This document shows positions 6,508-13,914 of a DNA stretch of 32,073 nt, piece by piece. How positions within the stretch are numbered: the stretch's first letter is position 1; each line of letters opens with the position of its first letter. Source of the DNA: an uncultured beta proteobacterium (lineage in GTDB: Bacteria; Pseudomonadota; Gammaproteobacteria; Burkholderiales; Burkholderiaceae); assembly GCA_903858445.1 (NCBI GenBank), contig CAIOIX010000019.1:1-32073 (forward strand), in the 5' to 3' direction. The notes beneath the pieces are model-generated. The model made no database searches and was not told the DNA's origin. It saw only the letters and a program-made list of their open reading frames with translations. A program made the translations under genes and the position numbers.

Positions 6508-7701
6508 ATGACATCGAAACCAGTGCGCCCGCTTGACGGCATCACCATTGTTTCTCTTGAACATGCGATTGCGGCTCCTTTTTGCACTCGTCAACTGGCC
6601 GACTTGGGTGCACGTGTTATTAAAGTTGAGCGCCCTGGCTTGGGCGACTTTGCCCGCGCTTACGACAAGCAAGTTAAAGGGCTTTCTTCCCATTTTGTTT
6701 GGGTGAATCGCTCAAAAGAAAGTCTGACGCTAGATCTGAAACAGCCATCCGCCCTGGCAGCGCTCAAAACCTTACTAAAGACGGCTGATGTCCTAGTGCA
6801 AAATTTGGCCCCAGGTGCCGCAGCACGCATGGGTCTCACTGCTGAAGCTCTACAAAAAGAAAACCCACAACTCATTTTGTGCGATATCTCCGGCTATGGA
6901 AATAATGGTCCGTATCGAGATAAAAAAGCTTACGACCTACTTATTCAAAGTGAAGCAGGTTTCCTATCGGTCACCGGTACGCCAGAAACACCAAGCAAAG
7001 CCGGAAACTCGATTGCAGATATTGCCGCCGGCATGTATGCCTATACGAACATTCTTGCTGCCCTGCTACAAAGAGGTAAAACAGGCAAAGGTTCCAGCAT
7101 CGATATCTCTATGCTGGAATCGCTAGGTGAATGGATGAGCTTTCCGATGTATTACGCCTTTGATGGTGCTGAGCCGCCCCCGAGAAGTGGGGCATCGCAT
7201 GCCACTATTTACCCATACGGCCCCTTTAAAGCTGGAGATGGTGGCACTGTCATGCTGGGTCTCCAAAATGAACGAGAGTGGGTCCAATTTTGCGAAGTGG
7301 TTTTAGAGAATATTGCCATGGGTAAAGATGAGCGCTTTAATCAGAACTTCAAACGCAATGAAAAACGTGAAGAGCTTCTGATAATAATTGATGCCTGTTT
7401 TAGCAAACTCACAACCGTACAAGTTATTGCAAGACTAGAAAAAGCCCAAATCGCGAATGCACGCCTAAACAATATGGCGGGACTCTGGAAACATAATCAG
7501 CTTAAGGCGCGCAATCGCTGGGTTGATGTTGATACGACGGCAGGCTCAATTCCGGCATTGCTGCCACCAGGCCTAAATGACAGCTATAAATATCGTATGG
7601 ATGCCATACCAGCCGTGGGAGAGCACACCCACAAAATCCTTACTGAAATAGGTCTTAGCGAAGAACAAATTCAGATAATGGCTAGTAGCAAAGCAATCTA
7701 A
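6508..7701 (+). CDS. CaiB/BaiF (class III) CoA-transferase, second paralogue
   Basis: A 397-residue class III CoA-transferase. Landmarks are LDGITIVSLEHAIAAPFCTR at the start, LADLGARVIKVERPG, LVQNLAPGAAARMGL, the ISGYG segment (128-131) and the probable catalytic D171 in SIADIAAGMYAY. Its AYDLLIQSEAGFLSVTGTPE region matches the more distant CaiB/BaiF branch that includes intramolecular and dicarboxylyl-CoA transferases, and it clearly differs from the copy at 3993, so the two need not share substrates. It is 13 bp downstream of the acyl-CoA dehydrogenase and probably cotranscribed. Its stop codon overlaps the stop of the convergent cardiolipin synthase gene by four bases, and no terminator hairpin is evident between them. 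Confidence 0.9.
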   Translation: MTSKPVRPLDGITIVSLEHAIAAPFCTRQLADLGARVIKVERPGLGDFARAYDKQVKGLSSHFVWVNRSKESLTLDLKQPSALAALKTLLKTADVLVQNLAPGAAARMGLTAEALQKENPQLILCDISGYGNNGPYRDKKAYDLLIQSEAGFLSVTGTPETPSKAGNSIADIAAGMYAYTNILAALLQRGKTGKGSSIDISMLESLGEWMSFPMYYAFDGAEPPPRSGASHATIYPYGPFKAGDGGTVMLGLQNEREWVQFCEVVLENIAMGKDERFNQNFKRNEKREELLIIIDACFSKLTTVQVIARLEKAQIANARLNNMAGLWKHNQLKARNRWVDVDTTAGSIPALLPPGLNDSYKYRMDAIPAVGEHTHKILTEIGLSEEQIQIMASSKAI

Positions 7702-9179
7702 AGTAGTGGTGAAGCCAAATGCACTGCATTTTCTAGTAGAGTACGCCACCGCGGTTTTTTAGCCCAAACTTGAACATCCACAAAATCAGACTGCTTCAAA
7801 TAGGAATTTACAAGTTCTTCAAGCTTTGCACAAAAATCTTCGTTGTACACGATCAAGCTAATCTCGAAGTTCAAACGCAGGCTGCGCTGATCGAAATTCA
7901 CAGATCCAAAGATCGCAATGCGTTTATCAATCAGCATGCTCTTGGTGTGCAGAAGGCCGCCACGAAACTCTGCGATATGAACGCCAGAACTTAATAGGTC
8001 ACCATAAATACTACGACTACTCCAGGCAACTAAAGTTGAATCATTTAATTTAGGCACAATTAAAGTTACCCTGACACCCCTACCCGATGCAGCCATCAAG
8101 GCCTGAATCAAACCGTCATCTGGCCCAAAATAGGGGGTGGTAATCGTGAGCTCCTCACGCGCATCCATGATTGCTGAGAGTAGTACCTGGTACAAAATAT
8201 CATCGCGATAAACGGGGCCAGAGGCAAACTCTTGGGCTAATACACCACCAGCTCGAGCAGTGATTTCGGGTTCTGGATCATTGAACTTTTTCACTCTCGG
8301 AGTTGCAACACTCCAGTCAAAAAGAAAAGTGAGGTCAAATTGGGAAACAACTGGGCCCTCAACCCTCACTAGCGCATCCACCCACTCACCCACCCCGGAG
8401 TCTTGCTTAAAGGTTCGTGGATCAACCATATTCATACTGCCCGTCCACGCAACAGATCCATCAATCACAAATATTTTTCGGTGGAGGCGAATGTCAGCAC
8501 GACGAAACTGAAATCGACCAATCTGAATAGGCAAAGCCTCAGTGACCTGAATTCCGGCATTTCTAAAACGTGCTGGCCACTTAGATTTAAGCCAATCTTT
8601 GCTACCCAAGGAATCCAATAAGACACGACAGGCAATACCTCGTTGTGCCGCAGCTATCAAAGCCTCACCAACGCGATCAGCATCTCCACCTAAAGCCCAG
8701 ATATAAAACTCAAGATGTAAGCTTTTTTTGGCCCCGTTAATGGCATCAATAAATTTTTGCAAAATTTCCAAGGAGTTAGTAAACAACTCTATATGGTTTC
8801 CTGCTATTACTGGTGAGCCGTTTTTGGATTCCGCTAGAAAACTTAAGGCCTTTCCCTCTAAAGGAAGATGCTTACGATCATCCTGAAACCTTTGACGCAT
8901 CCTCTCAGTAATTAAAAGATAGTCTTTGCTCATACGCTCGATTTTTAACATCAGACTGCGCCCCACTGGACGCTCTCCGATCAAAACATATAAAGCAATG
9001 CCTAACAAGGGTAATAAAATGACAATTAAGAGCCACGCAAAAGCGACACCCACAGGCCTTCTCACCCAAATCAAGCGAATAAAAAATCCAATCACAATTG
9101 AAGCATGAATCGGCGTCAGCCAGACCAAATTAAAATGAAGATTAAAAAATCGATCTAAAAGAATAACTAAAAAATTCAT
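7698..9179 (-). CDS. cls: Cardiolipin synthase (phospholipase D family)
   Basis: A 493-residue membrane-bound phosphatidyltransferase that makes cardiolipin from phosphatidylglycerol. Two N-terminal hydrophobic segments (about 22-38 and 43-68) form the PLDc_N-type anchor. Two HKD catalytic motifs follow: H233-K235-D240 in LHRKIFVID and H411-K413-D418 in LHTKSMLID, each followed by the expected GS-containing segment (GSMNM, GSVNF). The length is typical of ClsA/ClsB-like enzymes. The ATG (9179-9177) overlaps the stop of the upstream endonuclease/exonuclease/phosphatase-family gene in an ATGA motif, showing translational coupling. The pairing of an EEP-family gene with a cardiolipin synthase recurs in Gram-negative bacteria (E. 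coli ybhP-clsB). Which Cls subtype it is cannot be settled here. Confidence 0.9.
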   Translation of the reverse strand: MNFLVILLDRFFNLHFNLVWLTPIHASIVIGFFIRLIWVRRPVGVAFAWLLIVILLPLLGIALYVLIGERPVGRSLMLKIERMSKDYLLITERMRQRFQDDRKHLPLEGKALSFLAESKNGSPVIAGNHIELFTNSLEILQKFIDAINGAKKSLHLEFYIWALGGDADRVGEALIAAAQRGIACRVLLDSLGSKDWLKSKWPARFRNAGIQVTEALPIQIGRFQFRRADIRLHRKIFVIDGSVAWTGSMNMVDPRTFKQDSGVGEWVDALVRVEGPVVSQFDLTFLFDWSVATPRVKKFNDPEPEITARAGGVLAQEFASGPVYRDDILYQVLLSAIMDAREELTITTPYFGPDDGLIQALMAASGRGVRVTLIVPKLNDSTLVAWSSRSIYGDLLSSGVHIAEFRGGLLHTKSMLIDKRIAIFGSVNFDQRSLRLNFEISLIVYNEDFCAKLEELVNSYLKQSDFVDVQVWAKKPRWRTLLENAVHLASPLL

Positions 9180-9928
9180 ATCAGTTCCAGCTCCGCAGTG
9201 ATGCCTAAGTGATCAGACAATTTAAGCCATTCGTACAAGATGTCAACCGAATGAACTTTTAATCCTCGTACATAAATTCTATCCATTGGTAGCATAGGCT
9301 TAATACTCGGAAAAGTTTTGGCCGGCGAACCAGTGAGAACTTCAAAGACCTCATTGAATCCCGCCACTTTCATGGGTGCGCTAATACGATTACGCCAATC
9401 ATTAAAGTCCCCCGCCACAATGACGGGACCATCTTCAGCTAAATCATCAATGTATCGAATGATCTCCCCTAATTGGCGCTCCCGACCACCTTCAAATAAA
9501 GCAAGGTGCACACAAAAGCAGTGAATTGGCTTTGAGGAGCCCTCAATATAAGTCACGCTATGTAATAAACCGCGCTTCTCAAATCGGTACGCCGAAATAT
9601 CGTAATTACCACCCTTGTGCAACGGATGTTTTGATAGGATGGCATTACCATGATGGCCATCTGGGTACTCTACATTTTTTCCATAATGCCAGTGATGCCA
9701 AAAATCTTCCGAGAGAAAGTGAGTTAATTCGACCACAGGCCATTGACCAAACCTTCTCACTCTGCCGCGATGCTCTTGCTGCAGCTCCTGCAAAAAAAGC
9801 AAATCTGGATGATTTACCCTCATCTTTTGACGCAACTGATAAATCGTAGATTGGCGATGCAAAGGCGACAAGCCTTTATGAACATTCATCGTCATAACAC
9901 TAAACCGCCCAAGCTTATTGAGGGACAT
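9176..9928 (-). CDS. Endonuclease/exonuclease/phosphatase family protein (YbhP-like)
   Basis: A 250-residue EEP-superfamily metal-dependent phosphodiesterase or phosphatase. Landmarks are TMNVHKG (N15 likely metal-binding), LFLQELQ (E48), GNAILSKHPL, the VHLALFEGGR region, GDFNDWR, and the C-terminal PMDRIYVRG and LSDHLGI. All core catalytic elements are present. I chose ATG 9928: the longer frame starts at TTG 9985, inside the preceding ferredoxin gene, whereas 9928 leaves 4 bp after that gene's stop and has an AGG nine bases upstream. Its stop overlaps the start of cls (ATGA). Context suggests a role in phospholipid or membrane metabolism, as proposed for ybhP, but the substrate is unknown. 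Confidence 0.85.
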   Translation of the reverse strand: MSLNKLGRFSVMTMNVHKGLSPLHRQSTIYQLRQKMRVNHPDLLFLQELQQEHRGRVRRFGQWPVVELTHFLSEDFWHHWHYGKNVEYPDGHHGNAILSKHPLHKGGNYDISAYRFEKRGLLHSVTYIEGSSKPIHCFCVHLALFEGGRERQLGEIIRYIDDLAEDGPVIVAGDFNDWRNRISAPMKVAGFNEVFEVLTGSPAKTFPSIKPMLPMDRIYVRGLKVHSVDILYEWLKLSDHLGITAELELI

Positions 9929-9932
9929 CAAA

Positions 9933-10127
9933 TCATGCCTGCGCTTGCTGGCGCCTGATGCGCGCTTGATAAATCTCACTTTCAACCAAATCCTGGCATT
10001 GCATACACTTGTTACAAATAGATGCCCGCTCCCTCAGCTCTTCTATAGAGCTAATCGGATGAGCATCTAGATACTCGCGTAAATCGAGATCCCAGACTTC
10101 ATTGCAGAGGCAAATCACCTCAGCCAT
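9933..10127 (-). CDS. Bfd-like [2Fe-2S]-binding protein
   Basis: A 64-residue protein of the BFD-like [2Fe-2S] family. The cluster ligands follow the CxC...CxxC pattern: C6 and C8 in ICLCNE, and C38 and C41 in ICNKCMQC, with an extra C44. Known members include bacterioferritin-associated ferredoxin, which releases iron from bacterioferritin. The C-terminal tail is short and rich in Gln and Arg. No bacterioferritin gene is present. It ends 4 bp before the endonuclease/exonuclease/phosphatase-family gene, so it is probably the first gene of that small operon, and it is divergent from the tungstate permease gene. Whether it acts on bacterioferritin or as an Fe-S donor for nearby enzymes is unknown. 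Confidence 0.75.
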   Translation of the reverse strand: MAEVICLCNEVWDLDLREYLDAHPISSIEELRERASICNKCMQCQDLVESEIYQARIRRQQAQA

Positions 10128-10193
10128 TGGTAAAAATTGGAAGATTTAATTGCATTAGCACCATTTTGCCATTGCCTTGATAGAATCGAGCGC

Positions 10194-10889
10194 ATGTTTA
10201 TAGCCTTTCAGGATGCCCTCTCACTTCTAGCCCACCTGGACAATGCTGTAACAGGGATTGTTTTGGTATCCCTGCAGGTTAGCCTTACCGCCCTTTTCTT
10301 TGGAACCATCATAGGACTTCCGTTGGGAGCCCTCCTTGCAACCGAAGAATTCAAGTGCAAAAAAGGGATTATTGTCACTCTAAATACCCTAATGGGCGTT
10401 CCAACTGTGATCGTTGGTGTAATCGTCTATCTCCTCCTCTCTCGCACAGGGCCCTTGGGAGCTTGGGGATGGCTCTTTACTGCTAAGGGCATGATCCTAG
10501 CCCAAATACTGCTGACAACCCCCTTAATAGCCGCCCTTAGCAGGCAAATACTCGAAGACTCCTGGCGTATTCACAGAGACTCCTTCCTAGCACTTCATCT
10601 ACCCCGCCTGTCCTATCTAAAATATCTAGTTTGGGACTGCCGATTCTCGCTGAGCATTGCCATTCTGGCTGGATTAGCAAGGGCTATATCTGAAGTGGGC
10701 GCCGTGATGATCGTTGGTGGCAATATTGATCATTCCACCCGGACCATGACCACGGCCATCGCTCTTGAAACTAGCAAAGGAGACCTCCCACTTGCCCTAG
10801 CGCTCGGGATGATTTTGCTGTTCATTGTGCTAATGGCTAATCTCGTTACTTTCGCCGTACGTCAAATTGCAGAACGTCGCTATGGATAA
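10194..10889 (+). CDS. tupB: Tungstate-type ABC transporter permease
   Basis: The membrane subunit of an oxyanion ABC importer, 231 residues from ATG 10194. An upstream in-frame TTG at 10137 would add 19 residues of non-membrane sequence and is unlikely. About five hydrophobic segments are seen. The EAA-like cytoplasmic loop and the segment ARAISEVGAVMIVGGNI followed by TRTMTTAIALETSKGDLP strongly resemble TupB tungstate permeases. The ATPase gene follows with an 8-base overlap. No binding protein gene (tupA) is adjacent: the gene upstream is a divergent ferredoxin and the gene downstream is convergent. Placement beside a formate dehydrogenase that needs a Mo or W cofactor supports oxyanion supply; choosing W over Mo relies on family resemblance. 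Confidence 0.8.
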   Translation: MFIAFQDALSLLAHLDNAVTGIVLVSLQVSLTALFFGTIIGLPLGALLATEEFKCKKGIIVTLNTLMGVPTVIVGVIVYLLLSRTGPLGAWGWLFTAKGMILAQILLTTPLIAALSRQILEDSWRIHRDSFLALHLPRLSYLKYLVWDCRFSLSIAILAGLARAISEVGAVMIVGGNIDHSTRTMTTAIALETSKGDLPLALALGMILLFIVLMANLVTFAVRQIAERRYG

Positions 10890-11592
10890 GCAAAACAAAC
10901 AATTTAATAAGTTCATTGAAATCAAGGATGTGCTTGTCAGGAGCGATGGCAGGACTATTCTTAATATTCCACATGCAGTCATACCGGTTGATCGCATTAC
11001 TGCCTGCATTGGGCCCAATGGTGCAGGCAAAACAACCTTACTAAAACTATTGGCAGGATTAATTCTCCCGGACTCAGGTACAGTTACCTTCTCCTTTGCG
11101 CCGGCAAAGATTGCTCTCGTTCTACATCACACACCCATGATTAAAGCCTCTACTCGCGCCAATCTGAGTATGGTGATGGATACGGATTCGAGCATTACCA
11201 CTGAACAGATCAATAGCATTCTGCAGCAGACCGATTTAAGCCGCCTGGCCGACAGCCCTGCTCATAAGTTATCGGCCGGGGAAAGACAGAAACTTTGTCT
11301 CGGCAGAGCTATTCTGCAAAAGCCCAATGTGATTCTTTTGGATGAGCCCACTGCCAATCTGGATCCCAATACCACTCAGCAAGTAGAGATCATGATTCGT
11401 GACTTTAGAGCGCAAGGTCTTGAGTTAATCTTCTCCTCGCATCAGCTTGCACAAGTGCGGAGGATTGCCGAGCACATCATTTTCATTGATGATGGTGAGA
11501 TCAAAGAAAAAGGACCCGTAGGTCCTTTCTTCTCTAGCCCTCAAACACTAGCAGCTAAACACTACCTTAACCAAGAGTTGCTCGCAGATTAA
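10882..11592 (+). CDS. tupC: Tungstate-type ABC transporter ATP-binding protein
   Basis: The ATPase subunit partnering the permease upstream, 236 residues from ATG 10882, which overlaps the end of the permease gene (TATGGATAA). Walker A is GPNGAGKTT (44-52), the signature is LSAGERQ (130-136), Walker B is VILLDEP (150-156) and the switch histidine is in SSHQ. It has no C-terminal oxyanion-sensing (Mop) domain, in line with short TupC proteins. The 3' end contains a hairpin that probably serves as terminator for the convergent formate dehydrogenase operon, and its TAA directly abuts the stop of that operon's last gene with no spacer. Confidence 0.85.
   Translation: MDKQNKQFNKFIEIKDVLVRSDGRTILNIPHAVIPVDRITACIGPNGAGKTTLLKLLAGLILPDSGTVTFSFAPAKIALVLHHTPMIKASTRANLSMVMDTDSSITTEQINSILQQTDLSRLADSPAHKLSAGERQKLCLGRAILQKPNVILLDEPTANLDPNTTQQVEIMIRDFRAQGLELIFSSHQLAQVRRIAEHIIFIDDGEIKEKGPVGPFFSSPQTLAAKHYLNQELLAD
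11509..11528 (-). terminator. Intrinsic terminator with UACG tetraloop for the formate dehydrogenase operon
   Basis: On the minus strand, AAAGGACC, loop TACG, GGTCCTTT form a perfect 8-bp hairpin followed by TTCTTTG, so the transcript ends in a U-rich tract. The loop closed by C-G (cUACGg) belongs to the very stable UNCG tetraloop class. It lies 65-84 bases beyond the stop of the last minus-strand gene and inside the tupC coding sequence. On the plus strand the loop is CGTA and the following CTTCT is a weaker tract, so the main direction is probably minus. Confidence 0.6.
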
Positions 11593-11880
11593 TTACTTTA
11601 CTGCTGGCAATGTTGCAGGGGCTGGCGCTACAGCCACAGGAGCAACAAAAGGTGGCGGCGCTACACAAGCAGCAGGGGCTGCTGTACCAGCAACCTTAAA
11701 GCGATCAGCCACTTTATTTTGAGCTTGGCATAACTGATAAGCCCCAACTTTATCGCCATAAGCGGCTTTTGCCTTTGCTATGGCTGCCGCCTCTTGAGCC
11801 TCTGGCGCCAAAGGCGGCAAGGTGGCAAATACAGCGGCACTAGCTAATGTGCAGAGAGTGAAAGCAATGATTTTTTTCAT
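11593..11880 (-). CDS. Small secreted protein at end of formate dehydrogenase operon, unknown function
   Basis: A 95-residue protein that I do not recognise. The ATG at 11880 has a strong ribosome binding site (AGGAAAAGG) and lies 10 bp after the gamma-subunit stop; a longer upstream frame overlaps that gene and is not credible. MKKIIAFTLCTLASAAVFA is a clear Sec signal peptide with an AxA cleavage site. The mature part has an Ala/Glu-rich helix, a central GAYQLCQAQNKVADRF segment, a second cysteine in AACVAPPP and a Pro/Ala/Val-rich tail. The two cysteines could form a periplasmic disulfide. By position it belongs to the formate dehydrogenase transcript, but no role can be assigned. Confidence 0.75.
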   Translation of the reverse strand: MKKIIAFTLCTLASAAVFATLPPLAPEAQEAAAIAKAKAAYGDKVGAYQLCQAQNKVADRFKVAGTAAPAACVAPPPFVAPVAVAPAPATLPAVK

Positions 11881-11890
11881 GGCCTTTTCC

Positions 11891-12946
11891 TTATTTATTA
11901 ATCTTGTTGTACCAAATCTCATGGTGCTCTTTGGCCCAGGTAGCATCTACATAACCAGTCTTCATGCCGTCAATTGAACCTTGCATGCCGATCGTTCCGA
12001 TGTAGATATGCCCCATAGCCATGGCGGTCATTAGCACAGCCCCTGAGCTATGAATAATATTGGCCAGCTGCATCGTACCGCGCCAATATTGAACCTCCAT
12101 AAAGGGCACAATCATATCAAGCACAAAACCTGATGCCGAGATTGTTAAGCCCAAGAAAACCATGCCAAACCAGAACCAGAATTTCTCACCCATATTGAAG
12201 AAACCGGCTGGTACATGTTTACCACTCAGCATTCCACCGAAGGTTAGAAGCCATTGCATATCACCCTTCTCAGGAATGTTCTTACGAACAAACAGGAAAA
12301 AGAAAATTACAATACTTAAGGTAAATAACGGACCGGTAAAGTTATGGATATTTTTACAAACCATCAAGAATGATCCGTAGGCCATACCACCCATTAGAGG
12401 CAAGGCAAAATACTTACCGTATAAGATCATTAAGCCAGTAAATGCTAAAGCCAAAAAGCTTGCAGCCATAGTCCAATGAGTGAAGCGATCGAAGCCATTG
12501 AAACGCTTAACCATAACACCTGAAAGAGGCTCATGCAATTTGATAGAGCCCTTTAGCGTATACATCGCGATCATGCCAAAAAACGCAATTGCTAAAAGCC
12601 AGCCGCCGTAAACCGTAATGATGCCATTGCGAATCAAGCGCCATTGCTGACCGGATCTTTGAATCAATACGCCAGCTTGCTTGTCCGGGATACTCACGTA
12701 ATTTAAAGGATCGCTATTAGCAGACTCCCAAATAGGACCGCTCGCAGGGGCGCTATTTGCTGGTTGTGATTGTGCTTGGGTTCCATTGGGAATGGCGCTC
12801 AGATTCTTAGGGATATCAATGCCACTCGGGGTTGGGAGTGGATCCATCGGCCCACGATCTGCCAAACAGATACCACTGAGGAGGCTTAGCGATACACCGA
12901 GAGCCAGAACCCAAGAGCGACTTGCACTAGAGAATGATCGATTCAT
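11891..12946 (-). CDS. Formate dehydrogenase gamma subunit (cytochrome b)
   Basis: The 351-residue membrane subunit that anchors formate dehydrogenase and passes electrons to quinone. It has an N-terminal signal-like segment (about 11-29), a Pro/Ser-rich stretch to about residue 80, then five hydrophobic segments: one at about 113-129 and four forming the FdnI/FdoI-type cytochrome b556 domain. Likely heme-ligating histidines occur in the FDRFTHWTM (H157), NIHNFTGP (H201), IIHSSGAV (H299) and MGHIYIG (H313) contexts. A ribosome binding site (AAGGA) precedes the ATG. The extended N-terminal region before the cytochrome domain is characteristic of larger proteobacterial FdhC-type subunits compared with the roughly 210-residue E. 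coli FdoI. Confidence 0.9.
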   Translation of the reverse strand: MNRSFSSASRSWVLALGVSLSLLSGICLADRGPMDPLPTPSGIDIPKNLSAIPNGTQAQSQPANSAPASGPIWESANSDPLNYVSIPDKQAGVLIQRSGQQWRLIRNGIITVYGGWLLAIAFFGMIAMYTLKGSIKLHEPLSGVMVKRFNGFDRFTHWTMAASFLALAFTGLMILYGKYFALPLMGGMAYGSFLMVCKNIHNFTGPLFTLSIVIFFFLFVRKNIPEKGDMQWLLTFGGMLSGKHVPAGFFNMGEKFWFWFGMVFLGLTISASGFVLDMIVPFMEVQYWRGTMQLANIIHSSGAVLMTAMAMGHIYIGTIGMQGSIDGMKTGYVDATWAKEHHEIWYNKINK

Positions 12947-12994
12947 AAAAAATGTCCTTAAACGTCTTCGTTATCTTTATTGTTGTTTAACTGA

Positions 12995-13231
12995 TCACTT
13001 AATGCGTGAATACTCAGACTGACCCTGATTACGCTTATTAATCGCTTCAGCCCAGCTTTCCTGGTTGCCAGGCGTCCAACCCTTGGTCATGAAGCCGTTA
13101 TCGGCCCCCATGTAGGGAGCAACATCAGGACGCTTAGCTGCCTTAGCAGCAATCTCAGGGGGCTCAGAGCAAGCGGCTAACAGCGCCCCCACCGCCAAAC
13201 AGATTCCGAGAGTTTTGAAATTCAATTTCAT
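12995..13231 (-). CDS. Small lipoprotein in formate dehydrogenase operon
   Basis: A 78-residue predicted lipoprotein. The signal peptide runs to the lipobox ALLAAC (C21), and the mature chain is hydrophilic: SEPPEIAAKAAKRPDV, then a segment with GWTPGNQESWAEAINKR. The start overlaps the end of the beta-subunit gene by four bases (ATGA), and the gamma subunit follows 48 bp later, so it is translated with the structural subunits. I recognise no domain. Its position between beta and gamma suggests a small auxiliary factor of the complex at the periplasmic membrane face; this is inference. Confidence 0.8.
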   Translation of the reverse strand: MKLNFKTLGICLAVGALLAACSEPPEIAAKAAKRPDVAPYMGADNGFMTKGWTPGNQESWAEAINKRNQGQSEYSRIK

Positions 13232-13887
13232 GATTTCGCTCCTGGAATTTTGTCAGCAGGTGTTGGAGTGGGCGCTTGCGTGCCTGAAGAACCATATGCC
13301 GTCGACCAGCCAAAAATACCAGAACCAGCATATTTGCCATTTGATTCACGTACCGCTACACGCTTGTTGTAGATGCTTGAAATAATTTCGCTATCGCCAC
13401 CAATCAAAGCCTTTGTTGAGCACATCTCGGCACATAGAGGTAACTTACCTTCAGCCAAACGATTGCGGCCATACTTTTCAAACTCCGCAACACTACCGTT
13501 TGCCTCTGGACCACCACTACAGAAAGTGCACTTATCCATCTTGCTACGCACACCAAACGCACCCTTGCTCAGGAATTGTGGTGCGCCAAAAGGGCATGCA
13601 AATGAACAATAGCCGCAGCCGATACAAATGTCCTTGTCATGCAGAACCACACCTTCGTCGGTGCGATAAAAGCAATCCACTGGGCATACCGCCATACAAG
13701 GGGCATCCGAGCAATGCATACAGGCAACAGATACTGATTTTTCCTGACCAATAATGCCGTCATTTACAGTAACCACGCGACGGCGATTCACCCCCCAAGG
13801 TACTTCATTCTCATTCTTACAGGCAGTGACACAGCCATTGCACTCGATGCAACGCTCGGTATCACAAATAAATTTCATTCTTGCCAT
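13228..13887 (-). CDS. Formate dehydrogenase beta subunit (four [4Fe-4S] clusters)
   Basis: A 219-residue iron-sulfur electron-transfer subunit. Sixteen cysteines arrange as four ferredoxin-type sets: C13/C16/C19/C23, C56/C59/C64/C68, C88/C91/C94/C98, and C120/C123/C152/C156. This is the pattern of the FdhB/FdoH/NrfC family. It ends in a flexible Pro/Thr-rich tail (TQAPTPTPADKIPG) and lacks the C-terminal membrane helix found in E. coli FdnH/FdoH, so membrane attachment must come from the gamma subunit. It has no signal peptide and probably crosses the membrane with the TAT-bearing alpha subunit. The gene lies 27 bp after the alpha subunit. Confidence 0.93.
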   Translation of the reverse strand: MARMKFICDTERCIECNGCVTACKNENEVPWGVNRRRVVTVNDGIIGQEKSVSVACMHCSDAPCMAVCPVDCFYRTDEGVVLHDKDICIGCGYCSFACPFGAPQFLSKGAFGVRSKMDKCTFCSGGPEANGSVAEFEKYGRNRLAEGKLPLCAEMCSTKALIGGDSEIISSIYNKRVAVRESNGKYAGSGIFGWSTAYGSSGTQAPTPTPADKIPGAKS

Positions 13888-13914
13888 GGTGTTCTCCTGA
13901 CCTTATTTTTTAAC

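Noticed and set aside
9929-9985. TTG-start extension of the EEP-family gene
   Set aside because: It overlaps the Bfd-like gene, adds a basic stretch unlike the family N-terminus, and the ATG at 9928 fits gene spacing better.
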